Below, one piece after another: positions 54,440 through 63,545 of a stretch of DNA of 64,000 bases. The position numbers were made by a program, and so were the translations under genes. Source of the DNA: Liopterus haemorrhoidalis (Eukaryota > Arthropoda > Insecta > Coleoptera > Dytiscidae). A model generated the notes under the pieces. That model was not told the DNA's origin. It did no database searches and worked only from the letters and a program-made list of their open reading frames with translations. Every line of letters starts with the position of its first letter. The stretch's first letter is position 1. The stretch is taken from assembly GCA_963971575.1 (NCBI GenBank), contig OZ020622.1, positions 11,012,279 to 11,076,278 of the forward strand, read 5' to 3'.

Positions 54440-54470
54440 TTAGTTTCGTATTACAAATTGAGACAGATTA

Positions 54471-55170
54471 TACTAATTTTGTATGTCTTGTATCGCAGTT
54501 ATCTGAATGATCTTTATTTATTTGAAAATAAATTCATAATTTCTTACAAAATTTAAACCTTGTTTATTATGTCATTAAAAATTTACACTTTGACATGACA
54601 TGGCTGCCAGAGTGTTAAAATATTTTTTTTTTATTATTATGATTTTACTTTTTTTCCTAATTGTATGCGTCTATGGCGGTGGGTGGTTCTTGACCCGTCT
54701 TTTCATATTTTTCAACGGAAATTACTTGTAAAAACGGAATATATTTTTTTGGAATTTATTGTAAAATTCTCTCGTAAAGCTGGCCAGACATTATTCATAA
54801 CAAAAAATGTCTCAACTACTGTCGATGTCCAGGGTAAAAAATACATACATATTCGGACAATATCATCAAATTTTTCTACATTCATTGTAAGTTTTTAGAC
54901 CATTTTTAAGACGTCAATGTTAAGTTGATTCACCATAGCAGACGACAAACGCAGTGGCGGCTCATGACTTTTTGGGACTCAGAGCTCCAAATTATAATAC
55001 AAGGATAGGTTTAGGTGTTTAACCACGACGTTTTATCATATAAGACTCTGTTGAATTGCGTCTTATAATTATAATTTTTGCTTTTTGCACTTTTCGAAAT
55101 ATTTAAATTTGGTGTGTGTCGCCCCAATTTTTTAATATCAATTTTCGTCACGTTAAATGGAATTTCCAAA
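54471..55170. other. Stretch without recognised gene
   Basis: A 77-codon plus frame at 54665-54898 is not recognised. CAGTGGCGGCTCATGAC at 54952 looks like a hAT-type terminus without a partner. Confidence 0.4.
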
Positions 55171-55174
55171 AAAA

Positions 55175-55296
55175 TATCGTTCATTTTGCCGTGATTACTA
55201 CAAAGCAAAATTTGTCCTACACACTCAGCATGCCGCCTTCACTTATTATATTCCTACGAAACCCTGCAATGTGTGAAAATTCACACAATTTTTTAG
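55175..55296 (+). mobile_element. Helentron-like element, copy G (3' end only)
   Basis: GCCGTGATTACTACAAAGCA, TTGTCCTACACACTCAGCAT, then TACGAAACCCTGCAATGTGT and the palindrome GTGTGAAAATTCACAC. Matches the 3' ends of copies A and B. The rest is missing. Confidence 0.7.
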
Positions 55297-55299
55297 GAT

Positions 55300-55930
55300 A
55301 ATAACCTTATAAAATGCATCAATTAAAAATCAATGCTAATGGGTCACATATTTCACTATTTATGTATTTAAGAATTTTGCTAGAAATGACATTAATATCC
55401 ATTAGTGAAGACTCGAATCCGGGCGCTTTGATTGGAGAAATAATACGTTTTCTTCCATGTCAGTTTAAACAGTAATCAGCTAGTATATTGTATGTATTGT
55501 ATCAGCTTGTGTATTGTATATACCTTGCAAAATATCACTTTTGCGTAATATGAAGTGTTTTCTTGTGTTCACTCTAAAATTTATATTCATAAATTACTAG
55601 ACGGTTTGCAGAGTAACCTAATTTATATTTCATTCTTTAAACGTTCCTTTGGGAACCATAATAATTCAGTAACTGGAATGTGGAAGCCGTATGCCTTTGA
55701 CATTTCGTGCTTTCGTTTCAAATTAGATTCATTCATTTTATTTGTCCTGTTATTGGAATGTGAATTTTACTTAATAATACAAAGACGTGACAAAACTGAA
55801 GAGACAGACTACTTAACAAAAGCAATGAATTCAATATATATCAGAATATTTACTAGATTGCTGTACGTAGAATTTAATATATTTCTAATTAAATTTGTTT
55901 AGGTGTAAAAGCTGCTCCTATGCGCCTATA
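55300..55930. other. Stretch without recognised gene
   Basis: A 115-codon frame at 55555-55902 is rich in Phe/Ile/Leu with no motif or promoter; I treat it as chance in AT-rich DNA. Confidence 0.4.
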
Positions 55931-56079
55931 TATCAGGTCGTCAAGGATAAAATTTGTAGTTAATAATATTGTCAATTTTAACAGCTTATTATTTGACATT
56001 GGCTTAATATTTTACCGTTCTGTTTTTTTTTTTTTTGTTGGAAAGTTAAACATCTCGCCTGTTTAAAGAAATCATTGTA

Positions 56080-56262
56080 TTATCTGTCTCATTTTGTAAT
56101 ACGGAACTAACAGGAGAAGTTCATTTTTTATGTTGTATATTGACAATACATTTATAATATTATCATAGTATTGGTTCACACGGATACGCCAAAGTCTGTT
56201 TACACCACAACAGTCACCAAAGTAACCAGATCTAGTTTCGTATTACAAATTGAGATAGATTA
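56080..56262. mobile_element. Transposon T, copy 3 (183-bp MITE form)
   Basis: TTATCTGTCTCATTTTGTAA to TTGAGATAGATTA, flanked by TA on both sides. The mariner at 49027 shows the same target without the insert (ATTGTATGATCT), confirming the borders. Confidence 0.9.
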
Positions 56263-56313
56263 TATGCTCTAAAAAATATCAAAAACATTTTTTTTATATT
56301 AATTTTGTTGAAA

Positions 56314-56790
56314 ATGGAACGGTCGGCAAATCGCACTATTATGAAGTATGAGTTCTTACGAGGTAACTTAAAAACCAAACAAAAAAAAAAAAAAAACTGG
56401 CTCATCGATCACAGCAGAAATATACTGTAACCGACTGGACAAAATGATGCAAAAACTTAAAGAAAAACAGCCTAGATTGGTCAACAGATCAACTCCTATT
56501 TTATTGCATGATAACGCTAGACCACACACTGCACAAATGACTGTGGCAAAACTACAGGAATTGGAGGTGGAACTTCTTCATCATCCTCCATACTCACCAG
56601 ACCTAGCCCCCACTGACTACCACTTCTTCCGCAATTTGGACAACTTTTTAATAGGAAATGCTGTAAAACTGGCCTTCCAGGAATTCATTGACTCTCGTCC
56701 GTCAGGGTTTTTACCACCGGCCTGAACAACCTGCCGCTTAAATGGCAAAAGTGTATAGACAATATGGGTGCATACTTTGATGAATAAAAT
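56314..56790 (+). pseudogene. Mariner transposase (Hsmar/SETMAR-like), internally deleted
   Basis: Starts MERSANRTIMKYEFLRGN, then an A-rich deletion junction (56380-56397). It resumes at SSITAEIYCNRLDKMMQKLK-like sequence, PILLHDNARPHTAQMTVAKL (second D) and HHPPYSPDLAPTDYHFFRNL (third D). A frameshift near 56695 precedes LPLKWQKCIDNMGAYFDE. HTH and first catalytic aspartate are lost. The middle frame (56444-56725) is intact. Confidence 0.85.
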
Positions 56791-57076
56791 AATTCCTTAT
56801 ATTTGTAAGTTATCAACCAGCTTTGCCTTTTTTTCTACAAATTTCATCCTTGACGACTATATAGGTGTGGGAACCTATTATTTATTTATTTTATTAATTA
56901 ATTTATGTATGACGCATTAACTCTAATGCTAACCCAATAATGGAATTTTGATAGTGAAGTATAAACCGCAATAATTCGAAAATTATAATTAATACCGCAA
57001 TTAATCTAAAACTACAATAACTAAAACCGCAGTAACCGTTTTTTTTTTTTTTTTTCTATATATTAAATTTTTAAAT

Positions 57077-57390
57077 GCCGACCGGCGAAGCGCAGTGGTA
57101 ACATACGTGCCTTGTGTTGCTAAAGTCTCGGGTTCGAATCCTGTTCAGGGATGGAATTTTCTGTTGATATGTTTTGAAATTTTAGCTTGTTGTAAATATG
57201 TGTTGTTATGGTAGTATTAGATAAATAAAAAAAATATAGGGTTGTAGATTGGAGCTGTTAATAAAATAATAAATATTGTGTAATAAATTAATATTGTAAT
57301 TTTAGAATTTCGAAATATATCAAGTGTACCAATATTTTCAACACGAAAAATTACAATTGTCCTGGCTATTTGCCTTAAGTTGTGTTCGGA
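57077..57390 (+). repeat. tRNA-derived SINE, copy 3 (with internal insert)
   Basis: Head GCCGACCGGCGAAGCGCAGT with A box AGCGCAGTGGTAAC (57089-57102) and B box GGTTCGAATCC (57131-57141), then GTTCAGGGATGGAA. The AATTGTCCTGGCTATTTGCC body motif follows only at 57350, about 150 bp later than in copies 1 and 2, so extra DNA lies between. Confidence 0.75.
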
Positions 57391-57404
57391 GCTCTTAAAT
57401 TAAT

Positions 57405-58740
57405 CGACTATGAACCGATATCGTTGAGATTTTGCATCGGGGTGTAGAATTAGATAATCTTTAAGGCCTACGGATGCCCGCAAATTTAAAAAACGTCATT
57501 AACTCGCTTATCTACGAACAGATTTCGTTGGAATTCGGTATGAAGGCTCAAAATTAATTCTGTGATGTAGAAAGATACAGCAAGTTACAGCCGTGCTCCA
57601 ATTTCAGCAAAAACTAGAGCACCGTTTTGCCAAATTTTAACATTTATCAATAAGACTGTACTATCGATCCCGATAGAAATTCTCATCCAAATCAGTCAAT
57701 ATATACGGAAGTTATACACATTTTTCAACTTTGTGGGCCTTTTGAGGCCCGTGTGCACTACATGTCCCGTTTTCGTGCACCTACGTTTAAAGATTACCTA
57801 ATTTTACATCGCGGTGCTAAATATCAACGATATCGGCCAATAAATAAGCGAGTAATAGCCGTGCTCTACTTTCGACCGAAACTGGAGCAGAATTTTTTGT
57901 CAAAGTCCGAATTTGGCACTTTTAAGGATACAGGCAGAAGCATCTTGATGTCCTGATTCTAGAAGTGTGAGTTTTTGGAAAATCGGTTCATAAATAAGGG
58001 AATTATAGGCATTTGAACTAGTTTTCACTTAATCCGCGGTCTAGTTGGCGGATTAAGACTGAAACTAGAGCAGATTAAGTGAAAACTAGTTATAAGTAAT
58101 AGCTATAAGTTCCTTATTTATGAACCGATTTTCAAAAACATCACACTTCTGGAATCAGGACTTGAAGATGCTTCTGCCTGTATCCTTAAAAGTGCCAAAT
58201 TCGAACTTTGACAAAAAATTCTGCTCCAGTTTCGGCCGAAAGTAGAGCACGGCTATTACTCGCTTATTTATGGACCGATATCGTTGATATTTTGCACCGG
58301 GATGTAAAATTAGGTAATCTTTAAACGTAGGTGCACGAAAGTTAAATACATGAAGCACGGGGGCCTCCGGAGGCCCTCAAATTTGAAAAATATCCATAAC
58401 TCGCTTATTTTACGAGCAGATTCTATTCAAATTTCTTATGAGGTCACAAAATTACTTCTGTGATAGAGAGAGATGTTAAAAATGTAAAAAAATTGCTCCA
58501 GTTTAGACCATTATTGGATCAGAACCATAACTCTCTTATTTATGAGCCGATATCGCTGAAATTTCGCATAGAAGTGTGGAATTCAGTAATCTTTAAACGC
58601 AAGTACACGAGAGTTGAATTTATGAAAAACAGAGGCCTCAGGAGGCCCTCAAATTTTAAAAATGTCCTTAACTCGCTTATTTATGTACCGATTTTGTTGG
58701 AATTCGGTATGAAGGCTCAAAATTAATTCTGTGATTTATA
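57405..58740. repeat. ~275-bp satellite array with an internal inversion
   Basis: Two alternating half-units recur: GAACCGATATCGTTGAGATTTT (57413, inverted near 57830, 58268, 58543) and ACTCGCTTATxTACGxxCAGATT (57504, 58394, 58671). Spacing between like half-units is 275-278 bp. ATTCTGTGAT and CTCAAATTTxAAAAAT words are conserved. Short peptides in these units are repeat artefacts. Confidence 0.75.
57719..58390. repeat. Long palindrome within the satellite, ~317-bp arms
   Basis: 57719-58036 and 58074-58390 are inverse copies at about 85-90% identity, meeting at a 37-bp spacer. Innermost arm is AACTAGTTTTCACTTAATC / GATTAAGTGAAAACTAGTT. Both arms encode nearly the same 67-residue frame in opposite directions, as expected for an inverted repeat. 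Confidence 0.85.
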
Positions 58741-58750
58741 AAGATGTTGA

Positions 58751-59157
58751 AAATTAAATATATTTTCTTATCTTCTTTTTTATCCGTTAAATTAATAAAA
58801 AAAATTAATATGTTTCAAATTTTATGATAATAATTTTAACTCTGATTTTTATAAATATTTTTTGCAAGCTTTGAGAATGGTTCAGATAGAACCGAAACTA
58901 GTTACTAAATAAATAAATCTTTCTAAATATTTGATTAAATTTGCCTTTAATTATCGACCGAAACCCAAGAAAATACCTATATATTTATCTATAAAATACG
59001 GTCAAGAATTCTTTTTATTCAGAAGATTGTCTAACAAATCGAAATATATATCAAATTCTAATGAAATATTTTATGGAATATAACCCAGTGTTTTATTTAC
59101 TATTTAAAAAAATGTAATTAAACTGTAATCTGATTTTATTTATTTTTTGTTTTTCAG
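58751..59157. other. Putative intron end
   Basis: AT-rich; closes with a strong TTTATTTATTTTTTGTTTTTCAG acceptor at 59157. Confidence 0.4.
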
Positions 59158-59367
59158 AGTCCCAGGAGAGAATTGGAAAGACCACCAAGTGTTGGGCAAA
59201 TATCACTCCTTTCTGAACCTCTGGGAAACGATCGAGCTTACAGACCAAGTTTCCACAGTGATCCCACAGGTCAATCACCATTCCTTAGAGGAGAACGTGA
59301 TCTATCAGACTTGGAGCTGTGTATTGGAAACCATTTGGATTGTGCAAGCTCTAGACCGATTCTCTAG
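59158..59367 (+). CDS. Terminal coding exon of an unidentified gene
   Basis: A long T-rich tract and TTTTTCAG precede 59158. The phase-0 frame reads SPRRELERPPSVGQISLLSE, PLGNDRAYRPSFHSDPTGQS, PFLRGERDLSDLELCIGNHL, DCASSRPIL and stop at 59367. GC content is well above the flanks and codon use is balanced, unlike chance frames here. The Ser/Pro/Arg-rich, hydrophilic tail resembles a cytoplasmic C-terminus of a membrane or signalling protein, but I do not recognise the family. An overlapping frame (open 59147-59455) is longer but less protein-like. AATAAA follows at 59451. Upstream exons should lie to the left, possibly including 19452-19549. Confidence 0.6.
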   Translation, partial: SPRRELERPPSVGQISLLSEPLGNDRAYRPSFHSDPTGQSPFLRGERDLSDLELCIGNHLDCASSRPIL

Positions 59368-59450
59368 GACAAGATTTCGCACGCTAAGTGCGAAATTATT
59401 AACGGAAACCCTGGTGCAATTTTTACAACAAGACTTTAGTGATAAAGAAC

Positions 59451-59456
59451 AATAAA
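59451..59456 (+). promoter_or_regulatory. Poly(A) signal AATAAA
   Basis: AATAAA 84 bases after the terminal-exon stop, fitting a short 3' UTR. Confidence 0.6.
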
Positions 59457-60332
59457 AAAAGACTAATAATGAGACTAGAATGAAGAAAACCATTGTTTTA
59501 GTGCTCAGAATTTTAACTAATGCGGTGAAAACAAGGTTCAGTTACTATTAGTGAAATTTTTGTGATAAAATTAATTTTAAGAATGAATCGTAACAAAGAA
59601 CAAGAATGATAATTGAACACACAAGGATAAAGATAATATTTTTCGCCGTCCATTTCATTTAAACCTCTTCTTTTGAAACCTCCAAAACCAAATGAAATAA
59701 TCTATGCTTCAACTCACCCTTGAATACGCATCATACAGCCGTGTCCACAAATTATAATATTTTAGAACTGTCCTAATTTCGGTTCAGATCCAATTTGATC
59801 ACCGGTGGTCTGTTACACCCTGTATAATATTTGAAGGCCCCTTTTGTTCGAATACTTTTTAGAGGAATGGACATTGTGTAATCATTAAATATTTATAAAT
59901 TCAAAAATTACTATTCTCATAAAATTTGTCGTGGTTTTAAAAATATACCAGTTTTACCCTCAATAATTTTATGAAATGCAAATAAAAAATTTTAATAAAA
60001 ATCTCGTATAGGATAACTTTTTACTGTTAGTTTTTTTTGCTCTCTCTTTTGTCTAAATAAAGGGACGCATATAACGACAGTAATGTTTGTTATGTTATCA
60101 AATGCTAACAGGCCTGTTGCATATTGAAAAATGCCGTTGAATTACAGGGAAAAAGATGGAATTTCAGATATTTTTATAAGGTAATGAAAAGCTGAAATAG
60201 TCTGCGTCAAAGTCTATGGAAAATCCAAGGGTGAACATAATTAACAGGGGTAAACTTGTACAGCGAACAATTGCAAGTGATTTTGTACACCCATTTTCCC
60301 TATTGCCTCCTAGTGATACTAGACGTCTAGAG
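59457..60332. other. Stretch without recognised gene
   Basis: GGTGGTCTGTTACACCCTGT near 59810 resembles a Tc1/mariner-type terminus without a partner. Confidence 0.4.
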
Positions 60333-60440
60333 CAGCGATTCTTAATCTCTGGGTCCCAAAGAGAAAGCTGGGGTCGTGAAAATTAATTTCTGACATACGA
60401 ATTTAATGTTAATACGTGGGCAGATTGATATATAAGGTCT
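60333..60440. repeat. hAT terminus at a TCTAGA target
   Basis: CAGCGATTCTTAATCTCTGG (then GTCC) is a hAT left end, preceded by GTCTAGAG, an exact nTCTAGAn site. Right end not seen. Confidence 0.6.
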
Positions 60441-60512
60441 CCAACTCTATAAAATAAGAATAGAAAAAGACAAAATAAAGAAATCAGTCTCAAATTGAAG
60501 TATTACTATTAT

Positions 60513-60712
60513 AATTTTTCCACATAATCACCATTTAGTGCAACAAATTTCTCCAAACGCTGAATCCATTTCTTCATTCCGTCTATGTAAACATTTTCTT
60601 GTTTACTGTTGATCCAATTGCGAACAGCAGCCCGAACTTCAGTGTCTGATGAAAAATGTTAACCTTTCAATAACTCCTTCAACTTTGGGAACAACCAGAA
60701 ATCTGAAGGTGC
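60513..60712 (-). pseudogene. Mariner transposase C-terminal fragment
   Basis: Minus strand: PSDFWLFPKLKELLKG (third catalytic D block), a stop, then HFSSDTEVRAAVRNWINSKQ, YIDGMKKWIQRLEKFVALNG, DYVEKL. A mariner-type tail, truncated on its upstream side. Confidence 0.8.
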
Positions 60713-60759
60713 TTTTTATTAATACTCTTTATTTAACTAGATCTACATACATGATGTAA

Positions 60760-61385
60760 CACATAGTTTTGATTATACAGTGTTTGTCAGGGTTTGTCAC
60801 GTTATGGGGTCGGTTCGAAAAACTCCCCTGTCACTTAATTTTATGTCTGTTAATTCGCTACTAATGTTTAATTGTTCGCTATCCGCACTATCACTGTCAC
60901 TGTCTATTATAGTGTCTTGCGGTAATTTTCTCTTTAATCTTCTGTGGATTTTTCGCTTGCCCAGTTCATAGTGTTTGGCACCGGAGCACTATCCAATTCT
61001 GTGGAAAAATTTTGTTGACAGCTTTTTCATGAATTCTTCTATTATCATTATACCCAGTTCCTCGTGTAAATGGCTGTTCCTGATAAACCACGGGCTGTTG
61101 GTGGTGATCCGTAATACTTTCGACTGAAAAGCTTGCAATTTTTTAATGTGTGTTCGGTGTGCAGCACCCGGTATGCATGCACGCGTAGGTCAAGGTAGGT
61201 CTCAGTATTCTTTTATTTATTAAGAGGGAACATTTTCTTTTTAGGGTTGATTTTCTATTTACTAATGGATAGAGCATCGCTAATTTAGTAGTCTGTTATC
61301 GAGATGCACCCCTAAATATCTTAATGCTTAGGCAGGTTCCATGGAATAATGTTGTTGTTAATAATTATATCTGGCAGGTTACTAG
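60760..61385 (-). pseudogene. Jockey-like LINE, C-terminal part
   Basis: Reading down from 61385: TCQI...NNNIIPW, a YLGVHLDNRLL-like block with frameshifts, CIPGAAHRTHIKKLQAFQSK, VLRITTNSPWFIRNSHLHEE, LGIMIIEEFMKKLSTKFFHR, one stop, then a Ser/Asp-rich tail to the stop at about 60800. This is the Jockey-clade C-terminus (KLQ.FQ.KVLR.I...PW++RN..LH.EL). It continues the RT piece on the far side of Helentron-like copy F. Confidence 0.8.
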
Positions 61386-61437
61386 TTTTTAGGGTTTTGT
61401 AGGTATGACCAAAAAACCCTTATACCGTCATTTTGTC

Positions 61438-61483
<46 letters not shown>

Positions 61484-62457
61484 TCGGTAAAAATTGTAGC
61501 CAAACGGCTAAACCTAGAGAGTTGAAATTTGGCATGCTTATACAATTCTTTGACCCACATATAGGAAAAATACTAAAACATCTAAAAAACATATCCCCCT
61601 AAAAATATAAACAAAAATGTGCTAAAAATTTTTTTAAAATTCTGAGTAGGGTATCAAATGAAAGCCCTTAGTACGTGGATTAACGATCAAAATTTTATTT
61701 TTGCAAAATAAATTATTTTGATGCGATTTTTGCCAAAATTGTGCAAAAAATGTTTTGTCCCACACCCTGGGACAAAAATGGATGGTTTAAACTAAAAATC
61801 TGAAAAAATTCTAAGTAATGTACATTGGTGTGAACCGGAATAGTACAACAGGAATTTTTGATCAGATTATGTTTTTGGAAAATAACGCATTTTTTGTGTT
61901 TTTAACTAAAATATGTTAAATATTTAATTCGCTATGTAACACTTCAGATAAGAAACTCTGGTAGCTCAGATGGTTTCGTAACGCACTTTGTAAATTGCAG
62001 TGCGAACGTTGCAGAGTTCGAATCCTGTTAATTTTATTTTTTTTCTGTTTTTTTTTTTGCATTTCTATTTTGTTTAAATTATTTTGTCAAAATTCTAGTT
62101 ATATTTTGGTAAATGTTGCATTTATTTTTTAAAAGCGTAAATTTAATAACCAGTGGGAAGTGTTGAAATTATAATTTAATTCTGTTTGACGAAATCAGAG
62201 GGCGGGACTTATGATATAAGCAACCGATGGAAGCCATAGGCGCAATTTTAAAAATCTTACTGAACCTTGCTGTATAAATAAAATACTGTACATATTTAGA
62301 AACTTAAATAATGGTATTAGGCATTCGAATTAAAATTCATAAAAAAATATTTTGACATAAAATTTGTTTTGGCATCCCTAATAATCATCATTCAGTTACT
62401 AAATACCTGCAAAACCCAGAAATGTGTGAAGATTCACACTTCACATAAATTTTTTTT
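61386..62457 (+). mobile_element. Helentron-like element copy F, inserted in the Jockey-like LINE
   Basis: Starts TTTTTAGGGTTTTGTAGGT, has eleven GTCT units (61437-61482), the conserved body, and ends ACCTGCAAAACCCAGAAATG, GTGTGAAGATTCACAC, TTCACATAAATTTTTTT. The two sides of the LINE (KMFTLR at 62458 and upstream; LPDIIINNN at 61385 and downstream) join in frame if it is removed, so the borders are well defined. Confidence 0.8.
61950..62045 (+). ncRNA. tRNA-like Pol III unit in element copy F (best preserved)
   Basis: TAGCTCAGATGG (61962-61973) is an exact A box. AGTTCGAATCC (62015-62025) is a near-perfect B box, and TTTTTTTT (62037-62044) follows as terminator. CGCACT-TTGTAAATTGC-AGTGCG forms an anticodon-like stem-loop in which TTGTAAA resembles the loop of tRNA-Thr(UGU). 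The acceptor stem does not close convincingly, so a functional tRNA is unlikely. Confidence 0.7.
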
Positions 62458-62625
62458 CTTAGCGTGAACATTTTTATTTCGCATTTACTTGTATTTAGTT
62501 TAATGCACCATTTTTTAAAATAATCAGTAGTGATGTCAAGGTTTTTTTTTGTAAATCACTGACTGCTCTGTTTTGAACCTCGTTTTTTGTAGCAATTGCC
62601 GTATCATCTGCAAACATGTTGAAGG
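62458..62625 (-). pseudogene. Jockey-like LINE, RT catalytic region
   Basis: NMFADDTAIATKNEVQNRAV then, across a frameshift, DITTDYFKKWCIKLNTSKCE and IKMFTLR. FADDTA is the RT catalytic box with both aspartates. Interrupted at KMFTLR by Helentron-like copy F. Begins abruptly next to another LINE fragment. Confidence 0.85.
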
Positions 62626-62639
62626 TGCTAAATCAGCAA

Positions 62640-62930
62640 GCGTGATCTGAGCAGACTGTTAAGGGCATAGTAGGCTTTGTTCGCAGAAAGGATTCTTAAA
62701 GTTATTTCTTCCGTAATGTTGCTGTTCATGGTGCTTCCGAGGTATTTAAAGCGTGTTACGGATTCTATTTGCAGTTCTGCGATTGTTGGTGGGCATCCGT
62801 TTTGAGGTATTCTCGATGCCCTGAGGTACTTCGCCTTTTCTGTGTTTATCACAAGCCCTTCTGCTTCTGCTGTTTTCTTTAATGGGTTATACGATTCGAC
62901 AACATTTCTTTCGGATGTGCACTAAATTAA
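62640..62930 (-). pseudogene. LINE RT thumb fragment of a second type
   Basis: KKTAEAEGLVINTEKAKYLR, then VTRFKYLGSTMNSNITEEIT and LRILSANKAYYALNSLLRSR. Matches the post-palm region (GL.IN..KTKYM..SR ... FKYLGS..NS.N....EI..RI..AN..Y..L) of a different LINE group from the adjacent Jockey-like piece. Cut at both ends. Confidence 0.8.
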
Positions 62931-62959
62931 CAGCAACCGAAATACTGTGATCTGTAAGC

Positions 62960-63296
62960 TACTCAACAGTTTCGTTCGCTAAATTGGCCTATTATTAATT
63001 TAAATTTCAAATAAATTATATTTAATTTAATTTGTTTATTTATATCCAAGGTACAAGATAAAATAATTAGATTTTTTTACAAATAATAATAATTGTTTGT
63101 ACATTGGATAAAGGCCCATGATCAGTCATTGTAAGAATAAAAAGACTGTTCTTCCTCATGTGAATAAGAGTCATGTGACATATTGAACCAAAAGTCCAAT
63201 CCTCCGAGTCACCAATGTTGAAATTATCCGGAGAATGTTGCCAACTTAAAGAAAAGGAAAGAGGAACAAGCATAAATAACGTATAGGTCATTTCTT
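62960..63296 (-). repeat. Possible retroelement 3' tail
   Basis: On the minus strand the sequence ends CTTGTACCTTGGATATAAAT then AAACAAATTAAATTAAATAT, resembling a LINE 3' terminus with a simple tail. The 74-codon frame within (63291-63067) has no motif. Confidence 0.35.
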
Positions 63297-63545
63297 TGGT
63301 TTAGGCAGAACTAAATGGAGGTTTCGTATTTTTAATTTGTCCCGAAAACTGAGTAACTGAAAAATGAAATAACTTAGCCATATTTCATTTTTCATGTTGG
63401 CATTTATTATGAAGTGACATTTATTAGAAAAATAAAATAATAGATTTTAAAATTTTTGGGAAATGTAAGAATTTAAGAAATACCACATTTGTATTAAAAA
63501 AGTCACAAAAATTTAATGTAAATGACATTTTATAATGATATTAAC
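63297..63545. repeat. MITE-2-like relic
   Basis: TTAGGCAGAACTAAATGGAG at the start and GACATTTTATAATGATATTA near the end correspond to the start and interior of MITE-2 at 14359. Borders are poor. Confidence 0.4.

Larger units (their letters stand above)
53334..54470 (+). mobile_element. Transposon T, copy 2, containing a Harbinger-like MITE
   Basis: Same TIRs as copy 1 (TTATCTGTCTCATTTTGTAA; inverse ending 54470), TA on both sides. Body flanks align with copy 1 (GTGACAATTCATA-like, CCACAACAGTCACCAAAGTA) but the small gene has been lost by deletion. A 695-bp element interrupts CCAGAT|TTAG near the right end. Confidence 0.85.
55931..56862 (+). mobile_element. SETMAR-type mariner containing transposon T copy 3
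   Basis: TIRs TATCAGGTCGTCAAGGATAA and the inverse near 56833-56862 with TA borders. Contains a 183-bp transposon T copy in the 5' UTR and an internally deleted transposase. Confidence 0.85.

Noticed and set aside
55555..55902. 115-codon open frame
   Set aside because: Hydrophobic AT-rich translation without motif, promoter, splice signals or poly(A) signal.
57753..58358. Two similar 67-residue proteins on opposite strands
   Set aside because: They are the two arms of an inverted satellite repeat; the similarity is at DNA level and no gene signals are present.
59147..59455. 102-codon frame overlapping the terminal exon
   Set aside because: Kept as an alternative only; it starts before the splice acceptor, and its composition is less protein-like than the phase-0 frame.
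61950..62045. Functional tRNA-Thr gene
   Set aside because: A and B boxes are good, but the acceptor stem does not pair and the unit sits inside a repeated element; called tRNA-like only.
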